A stretch of DNA of 60,000 nucleotides from Polytrichum commune (lineage: Eukaryota > Streptophyta > Polytrichopsida > Polytrichales > Polytrichaceae). The position numbers were made by a program, and so were the translations under genes. This document shows, piece after piece, positions 1 to 19,823 of this stretch. Location: positions 56,074,758 through 56,134,757 of the forward strand of contig OX485805.1 of assembly GCA_950295325.1 (NCBI GenBank), written 5' to 3'. Within the stretch, counting starts at the first letter, position 1. Every line of letters begins with the position of its first letter. The notes under the pieces were generated by a model. The model saw only the letters and a list, made by a program, of their open reading frames with translations. It was not told where the DNA came from and searched no databases.

Positions 1-1806
1 AAGAGACTCTATACTTCTTGCTAGTGTTGGCAAACATAGGTGTTATCTTTTTCTCTTTGTCAACCATGATCACTTGGGTTTATTGAGAACTCAATAAATA
101 TAATCACATGAGCACAAAGATGAATGCAATGGCCGTTTCATACTTTTCTAATGGGGGTTTACACAACTAGAATTGCTACCACTACTTGGGATGCCCTCGT
201 CCATGTGGTTATGATATCATCTAGCATCCAAATGTTGTCAGTTGCAATGCTAAGGGAAATGGTGCATTGATGACAACAACAATCACAACTATCTACTGTT
301 GTTTGCAAATAGTTGCAATGCTTGTATTTACTTTCTGTGGCTCCATTTTATTTGTAGTTATTATTCAACAGTGGGAGAGAACTTTGAGGCCAAAGCATGG
401 GAGGATTTGTAAATACCTTTCCACCAAAATCCATAAAAGTGTGTCTCCACCAGCATCCACAGATTGCACAAATGGGAGACACTCGATGAGGACAAACCAC
501 TCTTCAACTATCATGATGGTTGTGTAAAAATGAAAGAAAAAAATAAAAATAAAAATTGTGATTAAAAGTATGCAGCCTGAACCACAAATGAACTATCATG
601 GTGATTGTGTGTAAACACAGCTTAGGTTGATTCAGTAGTGCTCATTCTTAATTACAATTCTTTACCATATACTTAATATAGGTGTCTGATCAAGGAGAGT
701 CACCACATAAGGCCCACTTTCCTTGTATGAGATGAGAGGGCTGTTGCACCCATCCAGGGTTCTTGAAACTACATGTGCCAATTCTTTGGTTTCAAATGTC
801 TCATGGATGGAGTAGAAGACAATGTACACCAGCAGGAGCCAGTTGCAAATGTGAAGAAGAGGGTTGCAAAGAATTTTCTGAGCCATTTGCTTAAACTAGT
901 GTTATGACAGGACTTCCATAATAGACAGCAAAGCATCCACTTGATTTTGAATTGGCAGCCACTTCTGCTTGATCCCACTGTGTTACAAACGGGTGTTGCA
1001 TGACATTTGATCGAAGAAAGAACACAATGACCTCGCAAGTCTTATAGTACAAGGGCTTGTAGTTCCACCCATTTGTCCACCCTTGCAAAGGATTCTATGA
1101 GTCTTCTTCACATGCACACCCTCTGTGAAATACAAAAGCTTGTGACATCCGCCACCTTGCCCAATGTCCATCAAAATTCACATGTGCCCTGAAAAATGTG
1201 AAGAGTACAATGATGTTAGTTTGGCAAGTAGCTCATCATGTGGGTAGAAGTGCTTGATGAATTGAAACTCTTGGGGTCAAACATCCACAACTGCAGACAA
1301 AGTTGGATTGGATTCTGGCATTACATTTGGCAACCCTCAAAAGCCAATATCAGAATATGACCAAGCATTTTCTGCATTCTTCTCCCCAGCTTCTAGTTGC
1401 CTCCACCATGTTCCTCCTGCTGACAGCTCTGCTCTAACTGTGACTCACCACCGCCTTTCGTCACTGCAACAATTGTGAGTATGGCTGTCATAATAGTAGT
1501 ACGGTTCTAAAATAGTTTCTGTAAAAAAGAAGACCAAACACATATCCATACTCCTCAAATCATTGAAGGCAGTGGATAGGAAAGGATACCAGGGGCCTTC
1601 AACAACTCCAGATATAAATAGCTGCCTTCTCCAAAGGCACAGCCCATTGCAACCTGCTCTGATATCCTACAACCGGGCTTTCATTGCAATTGTTGCCCAC
1701 TCATGGAAACTGCAAAACTTGGATCTTGAAACAAAGAGAACCATTCTGCATTGGTTGTTTCACTGGCAGATTGATAGCTTATGAAATCAGGATGAACCCT
1801 TACAGA
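1..1806. other. Intergenic, no gene recognised
   Basis: I see no gene. The minus strand between about 660 and 1170 has short overlapping open frames that shift into one another, as a decayed coding sequence might, but I could not match them to a family. The right part lies just downstream of the PRP16 stop codon and probably holds its 3' untranslated region. Confidence 0.5.
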
Positions 1807-10879
<9,073 letters not shown>

Positions 10880-11407
10880 AATGCGAGGGACGCCAATTCA
10901 CAAGGAACCAAAAAAGAAACAACAACAACAACAACAACAACACGGCTGAAGCACTGCAATGATTTGGTGGTTGCCTACTTGCTTGCTACTGAAACACTTG
11001 AATGTTGCGTGCGCGAGAATTCTCGACATGAGGAAGAACAGAGCTCAGGTTTCCGCGGGAGAGAGCAGAAGAAGGAAGAAGACGAAGAAGAAGAAGCTCC
11101 TATGACCGCGCGTAAATACGAAACATTTAAAAGCGATTCAACTACATAAGGTCCTCTAGATAATAATAAGGGCATGAGGGGGTGGCCTCGGCACTAGGCG
11201 CTCCTCATTTTCGAGGATGTGCCTGCTGCCCGACAGCACCCCCTGCCCGCCCAGGTCAGTTAACAAAAACTCTGCCGCCCGAAAATCGCCGCCCAGCTCA
11301 CCAAACCCTGCCCGAAAATATCCGCCCTAATAACATATGAAAATTAATGAAACATCAAAGCCTAATGGACGGTGAACACTTTGTGGTGTTCATTCTTTGC
11401 CACACAC
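10880..11407. other. PRP16 leader/promoter and spacer
   Basis: On the minus strand this holds the PRP16 5' leader. It contains a CAA-type microsatellite at 10920-10940 and a GAA-rich stretch near 11070-11098 (plus-strand reading). A C-rich block at 11220-11335 repeats 'GCCCG/CCGCCC' motifs and could be a shared promoter between PRP16 (-) and the PPR region (+). I see no convincing TATA box. Confidence 0.4.
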
Positions 11408-11548
11408 CTATGATTGGGAAGAACCACTATATTCTATAAATTCCTCTAAAATGGCCGGTATTTTTCCTACAGTCTTGAACTTCAACCGGTTATTTCTCAA
11501 ACTCAACCGGTTCATTTGTAACTAACTACCGGTTCTTCCCAATCATAG
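11408..11548. mobile_element. Small MITE-like element with 18-bp perfect terminal inverted repeats
   Basis: CTATGATTGGGAAGAACC at 11408-11425 is the exact reverse complement of 11531-11548, bounding a 141-bp element. Its interior (attcctctaaaatgg, then gtcttgaacttcaacc, then ctcaaaccg-type sequence) matches the unit of the large tandem array at 31.6-32.7 kb. No coding capacity. The superfamily is not clear, because I could not fix a target-site duplication. Confidence 0.75.
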
Positions 11549-11869
11549 ATGTTCTAAACTAATATCATTGTTCATTCAAACTGCTGATATTTTTAATTAA
11601 AAAATTGTTGTGTAATCCTTATATAGATACATAGATACTCCGATTTTTTTTTCATGCACCATAGACCTACATGTGTTCGAAGCACCCACAAGGTTTTTGA
11701 CCAAAGCTATCTTGTCCATAACCGATCAGCTCATGGACAGAGATTATGGATGATGTCGTACCTTAGTGGATGAAAATTACGACGAGGTCTGAGAGCCCTG
11801 CTGCTTTTGGATGAGCGATCGGCTGTGCGTCACATGATGACCCCATCATCCTCCTCTGCCATATCCGAA

Positions 11870-12996
11870 ACCCTAGAGCCCATCCATATCCCATTACTTC
11901 ATCACCGGGGTTTCGTCCTCGCAATTTTCACAGAATCTTCAACACAGAGCTTCAATTCAGCCCTCGTTGGCGCTGTTGTAAGTAAGTTAGTATCTACCTG
12001 GAGAGCACACGAAAAGAAAGCATCATGGCAAATGTAGTGCTGCTGAACCCGGCAGTGCCGGCAGTGCATCAATTATCGTCGACTTCTGTGCACCACCAGC
12101 TACAACAGCAGAGAAGCTTCTGCCCTTCGTTGGCGCCAGCAGGGACGAAGAAGTAAGCTCCGGGTTCGAAATTTGGTGCCATGCTTGTACACGAATTTTA
12201 GGCGTTTGTCGACAAGGGGAAATGCTCAATTCTTGTGGTAGAGTAAAGACGTATTTAGTGGAGGTTGTGCGGTTGTTGATGAGCTCTGTGGTGTTTCTTG
12301 ATGCAGGAACAGGAGATTATTGGCTGGAGCTGCTATCGTGGCTCAATTGTCGTACCTAGATGCTAATGTCAACAGGGTTTGTTCCTACAACCATCTATAA
12401 TATTATATATTTGTTATTTGCGATCCTTATGTTCGAGCAATTCGATTGAGCCTGCCATGGCTGCGAAGGGAATGATAATATACAAGCTAAGTACTCCAAA
12501 GTACTAATAACTACACTACCTAGCATCGTATTATATGAAAGTTGCCTGAATTATGCAAGTATCTTAAGAACTGTATGGCAATTAATAACTTGAGATTCCA
12601 GCAACAGTTTTGTCCAATGACTTGAGAGTAGGGCAGGATTGTCACTCTTAAGCACAATTCTTCATCTTCGAGGATGAAGTTGCTTTATTGGATTAAGAAG
12701 GGCTCTCTGTCTCTCCTCACTTCTTTAGTTAATTACCGGCTTTCAAGACTTTCTCTACTATGTTAAATGATGTATTTAGAAGAATTATAGACGATTGTAA
12801 GCAATGAAATCCTGGCATGAATGATTTTTGAAGCATTACTCCTGGAAATGTAATACTCACAGTTCTGTTGGATGTTTGACAGGATATTGTTAGTATGTAT
12901 GTGAACTCACCTAGTGGTTCTGTCACAGCTGGTGAGTTTCGGAATTGGTGATATTGTCATATTGCTTGATAACTTCATTTTGCAACTTCGGTTTAC
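11870..12996 (+). pseudogene. Duplicated 5' part of CLPP5 (promoter, leader, transit-peptide exon, pieces of exons 2, 4 and 5)
   Basis: This segment is a diverged copy of the minus-strand CLPP5 gene at 39.9-43.2 kb. The leader matches ('accctaga-cccatccatatcc'). Exon 1 is 12025-12152 (MANVVLLNPAVPAVHQ..., against [16 protein letters not shown]... in CLPP5), with the same GTAAGC donor. The next exon, 12307-12376, begins like CLPP5 exon 2 (NRRLLAGAA) and changes directly into the end of exon 4 (IVAQLSYLDANVNR), so the end of exon 2, all of exon 3 and the start of exon 4 are deleted. Next come a CLPP5 intron 4 copy and exon 5 copy at 12883-12931 (DIVSMYVNSPSGSVTA, with an extra codon and Gly to Ser). 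Similarity ends in intron 5 near 12996. There is no catalytic Ser, His or Asp, so it cannot make a protease. Its first two exons are still open and end in phase 0, so they could serve the PPR gene downstream. Confidence 0.85.
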
Positions 12997-13365
12997 TGCT
13001 ATCTTAATCTAGGTTTAGTATTATGATCATTGAGCCTTATTGGCAAACTCTGAAGCCTAAGAAACGCCTTATATATAACTGGCTAGTGACCTCATGTAGT
13101 AACTCACAACTTCTACAAATCAGCAACAAGATCTTCAAACTTGGTTAGCTTTATAGACAATCTTTGAAGACAATGAAGTAATGGGGTATGGAACAATGTA
13201 TAGTAGAAGGTAGTTGTAGTTTCACATTATTAGGTTTGTAGCTGTGTTCATCAGAAGTCGCCTTGCAAATTTGTTTTGTTTGCCCACTTGTTTAGTGAAG
13301 GTTAAGTAAATCATGAGAAGTCAGGTTTTGGTCTGGAGGATGGCAGAGATAAAGGTGCTCAAATT

Positions 13366-15352
13366 ATGTTGAGCAGAGTAGATTCAATTGAGTTGGAGGA
13401 GAGTGACCATGAAGAGTTGCTGGATGAACAAGACCGAATAACAGGAGCATTGCAAATTGGTGTAGTTAGATTACGCAGACGAGCATCTTGGGTAAGTCTA
13501 GTGCTGAATTTTTTGAAGTTTTAATTTATGTCTCTGAGCTATTCATCTTCAAACTATTTTATCCTAAGCTGTCTTTCAGCTTGTTGTTGCTCTACCATAG
13601 ACTTTTTCTCCCATTGTCTTTATGATATCAAGCTCTGGAGTGTATGCTATAAAATGTGTCTCACATCTCATACTAAGTACATGGATATTGCTTCCAAATA
13701 TCGTGCATTATACCTGAGGCATGATAGTGCCAGTAGGAATCCTGCATTTTCCGTCTCTTATTTTTTTGTGGTTATGTATTTTATTAACAATCGAGGAGAA
13801 GTTTGCTAACCAGGTATGCTTTGGTGGGGGTAAACGGCCACGACGACCCCGAGCATGGAAAACAAAGAATCGGCGGGGTTCATATGTTAAGTCACAGAAG
13901 CTTGTAGATCTTATAGCCACACTTCCAAGTACAAAAGAGGCAGTCTATGGGGGACTTGACACCTGGGTCGCATGGGAGATTGAATTCCCTGTTATTACCA
14001 TTAAAAAGGCATTATGCATCTTGCGAGATCAGGAGGAGTGGAAACGAGTGATACAGGTACTGTAGTCTTCTCCGATTACACAATGTCATGAGTGGCTTTA
14101 ATATTTGTATCAAATTGGAAGTTTTGTTTACAGTGTTAGGTCGTTGGATTAAGATTCATCAGAGGTTCAGGTGTCAGTATAAGGTGTGGCAGTGTCCAAA
14201 CTCATGGTACTTGTAAATTGTTTATGGGCATTGTGTGGTGATTCTGACATGTAGTTGGCATGTGATAAAAGAGATTGTGGTGCGGGGATTGAATTAGTAT
14301 CCTGCCACCAGAATACAACTTTCATATGTAATGGTAAACTGTGTGCTTGTATCTGCTGAATGCATCTATATGCTCTATTTTGTCTTCCATGTTCAGTCAT
14401 TGTGTGCAAGGAGTTCAACTTGACAGTAAGAAGGCTGTGTGAAATTCTCACTACTGAGTCGAGGTAGGATTTTTATACTTATATTGCATTATTGATTTCA
14501 GTTCTCATTGTTCCATTATTTTGACACTGGCTTATCTGCTGGGGTGAATCTGTACCTGTGTCACAGGTGACAAAGTGGATGCTAAGCAAAGGGCAAGGAA
14601 AGACTTTGGGCACATATCATCTTCTTCTGGAGGCACTCGACCAAGAAGGCCGTGTGGAGGAAGCAGATACTTTATGGGAGAAAATACTAACTGAGAATGA
14701 GGCATACACTCCTCGCATGTTTTTCACAAGTGTCATAGCCATGTTTGAACGCCACAATTATCCCAAGCGAGTCCTCCAGGTACTCAATCTTTTGAATATT
14801 GGGAGATGTTTTGTTTTAGTGGTGTTTCCATGTTCAAAATAGTTAAAGGCATTGGCAGCTTCTTGTTCATCAGATTTGTTTGCATGTAAATTGTCGCCTG
14901 GGAAGCTTCAAGCCCCAACTCTGGGTGAAGCAAAAGTCTTGTTGTCTCGAGTCTTTTCTGCAAAGAAATAGCACTGCTTAGATATGGCAATAATCCTAAG
15001 AAGGATCTCTTTGCAGGTTTTTGCGGACATGGAAGAATTGGAGGTCAGGCCTGACAATGTCACAGTGCATCGTGTAGCAAATACATACAGAAGTTTAGGA
15101 TTGTTGAAAAGGGCCGACCAAGTTATTGCAAGGTATCCACCCCCTCAATACACATACAGATTCATTAAAGGAAAACGTATAAAGCTGAGACTCAATCAAA
15201 GTGGAGGTACCCAATCTGAGGAAGGACAGGAGGATAACCTTGATTCAGATTATGACAATGAGGATTCCTCCCTTGAAGAGGATCCTGAATTAGACCAGTC
15301 AGAGACCTTAGAAGATGATCATATACTTTCTTCGGGGATTACTTACAAGTAA
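13366..15352 (+). CDS. EMB1417-like pentatricopeptide repeat (PPR) protein, 5' end uncertain
   Basis: Small plant PPR protein of the family of Arabidopsis EMB1417 (At4g21190), presumed to be an organelle RNA-binding factor. Well supported exons: 13366(or further upstream)-13491, 13814-14056, 14567-14779, 15017-15352. The joins are GT-AG and in frame, giving at least 305 aa. Family landmarks are RPRAWKTKNRRG, KEAVYGGLDTWVAWEIEFP, VTKWMLSKGQGKTLGTYHL, VFADMEELEVRPDN and YPPPQYTYRFIKGKRIKLRL, then an acidic C-terminal tail (from about residue 255 to the stop). The 13366 ATG gives no obvious transit peptide. The frame is open further upstream (KSGFGLEDGRD at about 13315-13350). An alternative start is the CLPP5-derived exon at 12025: exons 12025-12152 and 12307-12376 end in phase 0, and would join in frame to an acceptor near 13316. 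Including the CLPP5 exon-5 copy (12883-12931) would break the frame. Family identity is firm; the N-terminus is not. Confidence 0.82.
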
Positions 15353-15879
15353 ATATGTTTCAGAACCTCTACGTTTAAAAACGTTCCTTTTCTTCTAGAC
15401 TCTGCCAAATGGGATGTTCATATAAAAGGGAAGCTTCCATTTTATTCTCTAGCAAACTGGGTGAAGAGGATTTGGTGCAATGAAAATGTATGATTTGTTG
15501 ACTGACATCCATGATATAACCTGTTGGTGGGAATCGGAAAGTCTGAAGAAGGGAACCCGGCCTTCACAATATGATACATAACTCACCAGTTGATTACTGG
15601 GGAACTGGAAATGATCAATGGCTGGCAACGAAGTAAAGCGGTGATGAGTGAGTGATGGAGGCTCATAAGCATGACTTATTCATAAACAATTGTCACGGAA
15701 GTTGTGTATGTAGTAGAAGAAATCTCCAAGCTATTGTATATTATCGGCGTTTGCTCACTGGTTAGCATTTTTACCCAAGGTGAACACCATCATCTTAGAA
15801 TATCTTGTGTTCATTTATTTCTCTAATGGTAAGCCTCCAAGTCCAAATCCATAGCTAACTGTGGATTGGGCAGGCATTT
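15353..15879. other. PPR 3' region, no further gene
   Basis: Probable 3' untranslated region and spacer after the PPR stop codon. I see no open frame of interest or repeat until the duplicated segment begins near 15880. Confidence 0.4.
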
Positions 15880-16725
15880 TTGGCAATGGCTGAAGAGGGA
15901 TCTATGCGGTTAAGCATAATTGTGTAATCTAAAAGGATTCGTGTTGCTCACTGGATTAGACAGGCCTCTATCTCTCAGATCTTTAGTTGTTACTGGCTTT
16001 GAAGTTCCTCTGTGACTGACATATTTAGATACTTCTAGACCATTTTATGGAGAGAAATTATGGCATCAACAATTTGTGAAGCGTTAGTCCTGGAAATGTA
16101 TTTGTCAGTCTTGTTGGATGTTGGAGAGATATTGTTATTATGTATACCTAGTAGTACTTTCACAGCTGGTGAGCCTTGGAATTGGTGATACTGTCAAATT
16201 GCTTGATAACTTCATTTTGCAACTTTTGTTTACTACTTTCCTAAAGCTGGATCAGTATTATGAGCATTCAGCCTTATTGGCATACTCTGAAGCCTAAGAA
16301 ATGCCTCATATGTGACTGTTCAGTGACTTCATGTAGCAACTCACAACTTTTACAGATCAGCACAAAGATGCTTGAACTTGGTTATCTTTGCAGAGAATCT
16401 TCCAAGACACTGAAGGAATGGGGTTTGGAACAATTTACATTAGAAGGTTGTTGTAGTCTCACACTATCAGGCTGTAGTTGTATTCATCACTTGCAGATTA
16501 ATCCTTTTTGCCCACTCATCTACCTAGTGAGTGTTATACACAAGAAGTCAGGTTCTGGTTCAGAGGATGGCAGAGACAGAGTTGACCAATCTATTGAGCA
16601 GAGTAGGTTCAATTATGTTGGGCGAGAGTGATCATGAAGAATTCTGCATTTTCCTTCTCTTATCATTTGTGGATATGTTGTGTACTAACAATCAAAGAGA
16701 ATTCTGCTAACCAGGTCTTTCGCTT
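15880..16725 (+). repeat. Second partial copy of the CLPP5/PPR 5' composite
   Basis: Direct-repeat copy of about 12.6-13.8 kb, lying just past the PPR gene. It starts in the CLPP5 intron-4-derived sequence ('atttagatacttctagacc', 'gtcctggaaatgta'). It includes a decayed exon-5 copy near 16123-16168, where the reading hits a stop. It then follows the unique PPR 5' sequence ('ccttattggc-actctgaagcctaagaaa', 'tcaggttctggttcagaggatggcagaga'). The stretch matching 13425-13735 is deleted, and it ends at 'tctgctaaccaggt', the acceptor of PPR exon 13814. A 123-codon frame (16260-16631) is open here, while the matching frame in the first copy has stops. I do not call it a gene. Confidence 0.8.
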
Positions 16726-16833
16726 GGGTTTCTAATCCCACATCACCATCAGTATATACCTGTATAATATTGCAAGTTCCTCGAGTTTGATAACGATGTT
16801 GGCCAGGTTATGTACTACTTTGGACTACACTAA

Positions 16834-17361
16834 GGGCAGGTTTAAACTTGGAGTCAAGGCTCAAAAATGGGTTGGGGTGAAAGAAATCCACTCCTCTCAT
16901 TGGTAGAGAGGTTGGGACTCGCCTCTTCAAGTTTACACCATGAGTTGGGGCCAATTAACAAATAAATTATTTTATTCATCATGACAATGGCCTCAAGCCT
17001 TGGAAAAGAGAGCTACCAACCTTGTGGACTCTTTTCCTTTAGTTGAGGCCACTGTCAGAGCTTTTATTTGCTTGTAGTAGTTTATTCTTTGAGCATTGAA
17101 TAGGAGGGGAGAAATTCTAAATTTATTATACTTTAATCATTATCCATAGAATAGTTCATGAGTACGTTGGAACCTCTCATAACCCTCTCATAATTGCAAC
17201 CTCCAAATGGCCCCAACCCCACCTAAATAGGTTTACACATGAAAGCAATGAATGGAGTTAGGTTATTTTTTTATTAATGGCCTTGGGGGCTAATTTGCAT
17301 GCCACATGGGACATATTGGCCTTCGTTCACAATGGCCTTGGCCCCAAGTCTAAACAGGCCC
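16834..17361. mobile_element. Tourist-like (PIF/Harbinger-type) MITE, 528 bp
   Basis: The element starts GGGCAGGTTTAAACTTGG and its right end is the reverse complement of GGGCCTGTTTAGACTTGG (15 of 18 identical), with looser inverted similarity further in (AGTCAAGGC against GGCCAAGGC). It is flanked on both sides by TAA (16831-16833 and 17362-17364), the 3-bp TWA target duplication expected for PIF/Harbinger elements. There is no coding frame, so it must depend on a transposase elsewhere. Confidence 0.85.
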
Positions 17362-17364
17362 TAA

Positions 17365-18832
17365 GTATGATATTTAGTATTATATAGTATTTAATGTGGT
17401 TACAGTAACTTTACAGATGACACTGCTTATAAATAAGTGAGCAAATATTGTCATGGATGATGAATGAGTTCATCCATTGGCCAAAATCAACTTGTCAGAA
17501 ACTTCTGATGAAATATTGTCGTGAATGATTTGGATGACAAATTACTTGGTAAGTGATGATAATTGCAACAATGTAAATCTATAATATCCCAAATTTTTTG
17601 CAAGGAGTGACAACTAATGTTGGGTTAACATTTAGTGTTGGTGACACTATATTGCAGTTTACAATTAGTATTGAGCAAGATAATTAGAATGGGTGACACT
17701 AAATATTGTAATTAGTATAGTGTTTGCAATTTATTAATACCTTTGTAGAGATGTCAATCTCCATGGAATTGCTCAACCATGACCATCACAAATGAGGCCA
17801 AAATCTATGGTAAATATGCAATAGATGGATTTTGAAACAAACCATGTGAAGGTCAACCACATCTAGGTACAACATTTGAGCCACAACTCTCACAGTCACT
17901 AGTAATATCTTGTTCCTACATCTAGAAACACCACACAACTTGTCAACAACAACACAAACTCAACTAATGTGTGTACTTCACCACATGAAATTGAGTATAT
18001 TCCTCTTACCAACAAATGCCTTAATTCCAGGTGAAAGCACGGAACCAAATTTTAGACGTGGAGCCCACATGTGTGCTCATGTTCCATCCAACCAATAATA
18101 AATGCTCACTACTCCTTACCTATCTCAAAATCTCGTTTCCACCCTTATCAATGCAAATACAATGCCAATATTGGTACCCAAACCACATCATACATCAATG
18201 CACATGGATGGCATCATGAATACAATGTAGCTCAAAATCTCCATTCCACAAAGACCACCCAACATCTACTTGAACACTCCAACTTAGCAAGGACTCCAAT
18301 ATCTCTTGGTACGTAATGCACTCCCCTTAATGTATTACCCATTACAATGGGAGCTCCAATTCCTAGTCTTGATAAAAGGAATCATTTACAAACTGAATAA
18401 AGTAGGCGGCTAGTGGTTGTTGTGTTTTGGAAGCTCCGAGGGCTAGACTCGGGGTGGCAACTCTCCCTTTTAGATCAATTGTTCCTATATTGTAAAGTCA
18501 TTGTTCATATTTTATAGTGTAAGCGGTGGGTTTCTTGTAGTTCATAATCGATTGCTCATCCAAGATCAAAAGACTATCAAGATTCGTCACAACATGTTAT
18601 CCATGGAGACACTACATCATTCATAATTCTTAGATTTTGTCCATGAATTGATAACCATCTCAAGTATATGGATGACTCACCACTCCCACCACTCATCACC
18701 TACTCTTCTCTCATTGATTATCTAGTCCATAAATTACCACCAACAATTACTATGGTACATTTTGCACAATCCAATGACAGCATCTACCATGTGATGTATC
18801 ACACAGGTTAAATTTGCCCAACGTTTTGCACA
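17365..18832. other. Intergenic, no gene recognised
   Basis: AT-rich sequence with short overlapping open frames at 17.9-18.3 kb that resemble no family I know. Nothing else is supported. Confidence 0.5.
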
Positions 18833-18923
18833 ATAAGGCCCTCGGGACGGGGCATTTTGCAAACACAAGGCCAACCCTCAAATGGACCCTTATTCACAAA
18901 ATGCTGCGTCCCTAGAGCCTTAT
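18833..18923. mobile_element. 91-bp palindromic mini-element, copy A
   Basis: Begins ATAAGGCCCTCGGGACGGGG and ends CGTCCCTAGAGCCTTAT, so the ends are imperfect inverted repeats of about 20 bp. A relative of exactly the same length lies at 34227-34317. Both share the middle motif AACCCTCAA followed by TTATTCA. Non-coding, able to fold into a hairpin; probably a very short non-autonomous DNA element. Confidence 0.65.
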
Positions 18924-19823
18924 CTGCAGATGTTTCTTAAGTAGAGGGTGCATTTAAACGGGGATTTCGATGAACAAAAGATTCAAATTTTGTATGCAAA
19001 TCCTATAAGAGTTCAATTCTTATTGATAAGTTATCATGAACCTACAACAGACACTTCCAACTCCACTCACACTTTTGGCAATTGGATGGGATTGCAATTT
19101 GTCTGATCTCATTAGCAATTGTGAATCACAAAGATTGTCGTTTAAAGTTTCAAAATCTGAATTGCAGAAGGTGAAGATTCTTCTATTTCTTTCAGCAATA
19201 ACATAAGCTTTCCAATTGTGCTTTTCCATAGGCTTTAATTACTAAACCTAACAATGGTGTCCTTGTGTTGAGCACTTTGTCCAAGCTCATTGTAACATGT
19301 GTCTTTTTGATGTCCTTTCTTAACTAAATGCCTTGCCATATAGGTGTATGCATAAGACTAGTGTTCAACTAAGGTCCACATACCTTAGATGACCCAAAAC
19401 CAACAACACATGAACCTAATGTTAAGGTGGAGGATTTCCATAATGAATATGTACCTATTGTGCAAGATCTTAGGGTGTGGTTTTGGGTGGAGTGTTGATT
19501 TTAGCAGCATCTAAGTAATGATTTGCTATAACACAAAGAGGAACCACATGCTTTGAAAGTGGCCAATGGATTGTCTGGTAATTGGTTACTCCAAAAGCAT
19601 TGAAATAATACCTGCTCATTGGAAAAAATCGTTCAGCAGTCCACTGATGCTTATCTATACATTGCCGACATCGAACACCTCGGCTTCAGACCCAATCCTC
19701 TCTCTCTCAGCATGATAATATTCATCAAATGTGCTTGAAAGAAATTGGTAATGTTTCTAAACCTTCATGATCTACTATCTAGACTAGAAACAAAGTCTGT
19801 TCGTGTCAGCAGTTCACAACTGC
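18924..19823. other. Intergenic, downstream of maturase-like gene
   Basis: No gene recognised. The right end is the probable 3' untranslated region of the maturase-like gene on the minus strand. Confidence 0.45.

Noticed and set aside
662-1174. Overlapping minus-strand frames as an old transposon
   Set aside because: The frames shift into each other as in decayed coding DNA, but I could not match any segment to a family.
16260-16631. 123-codon open frame as a gene
   Set aside because: It lies in a partial duplicate of the PPR 5' region, is broken in the other copy, and has no known family. Kept only as a finding.
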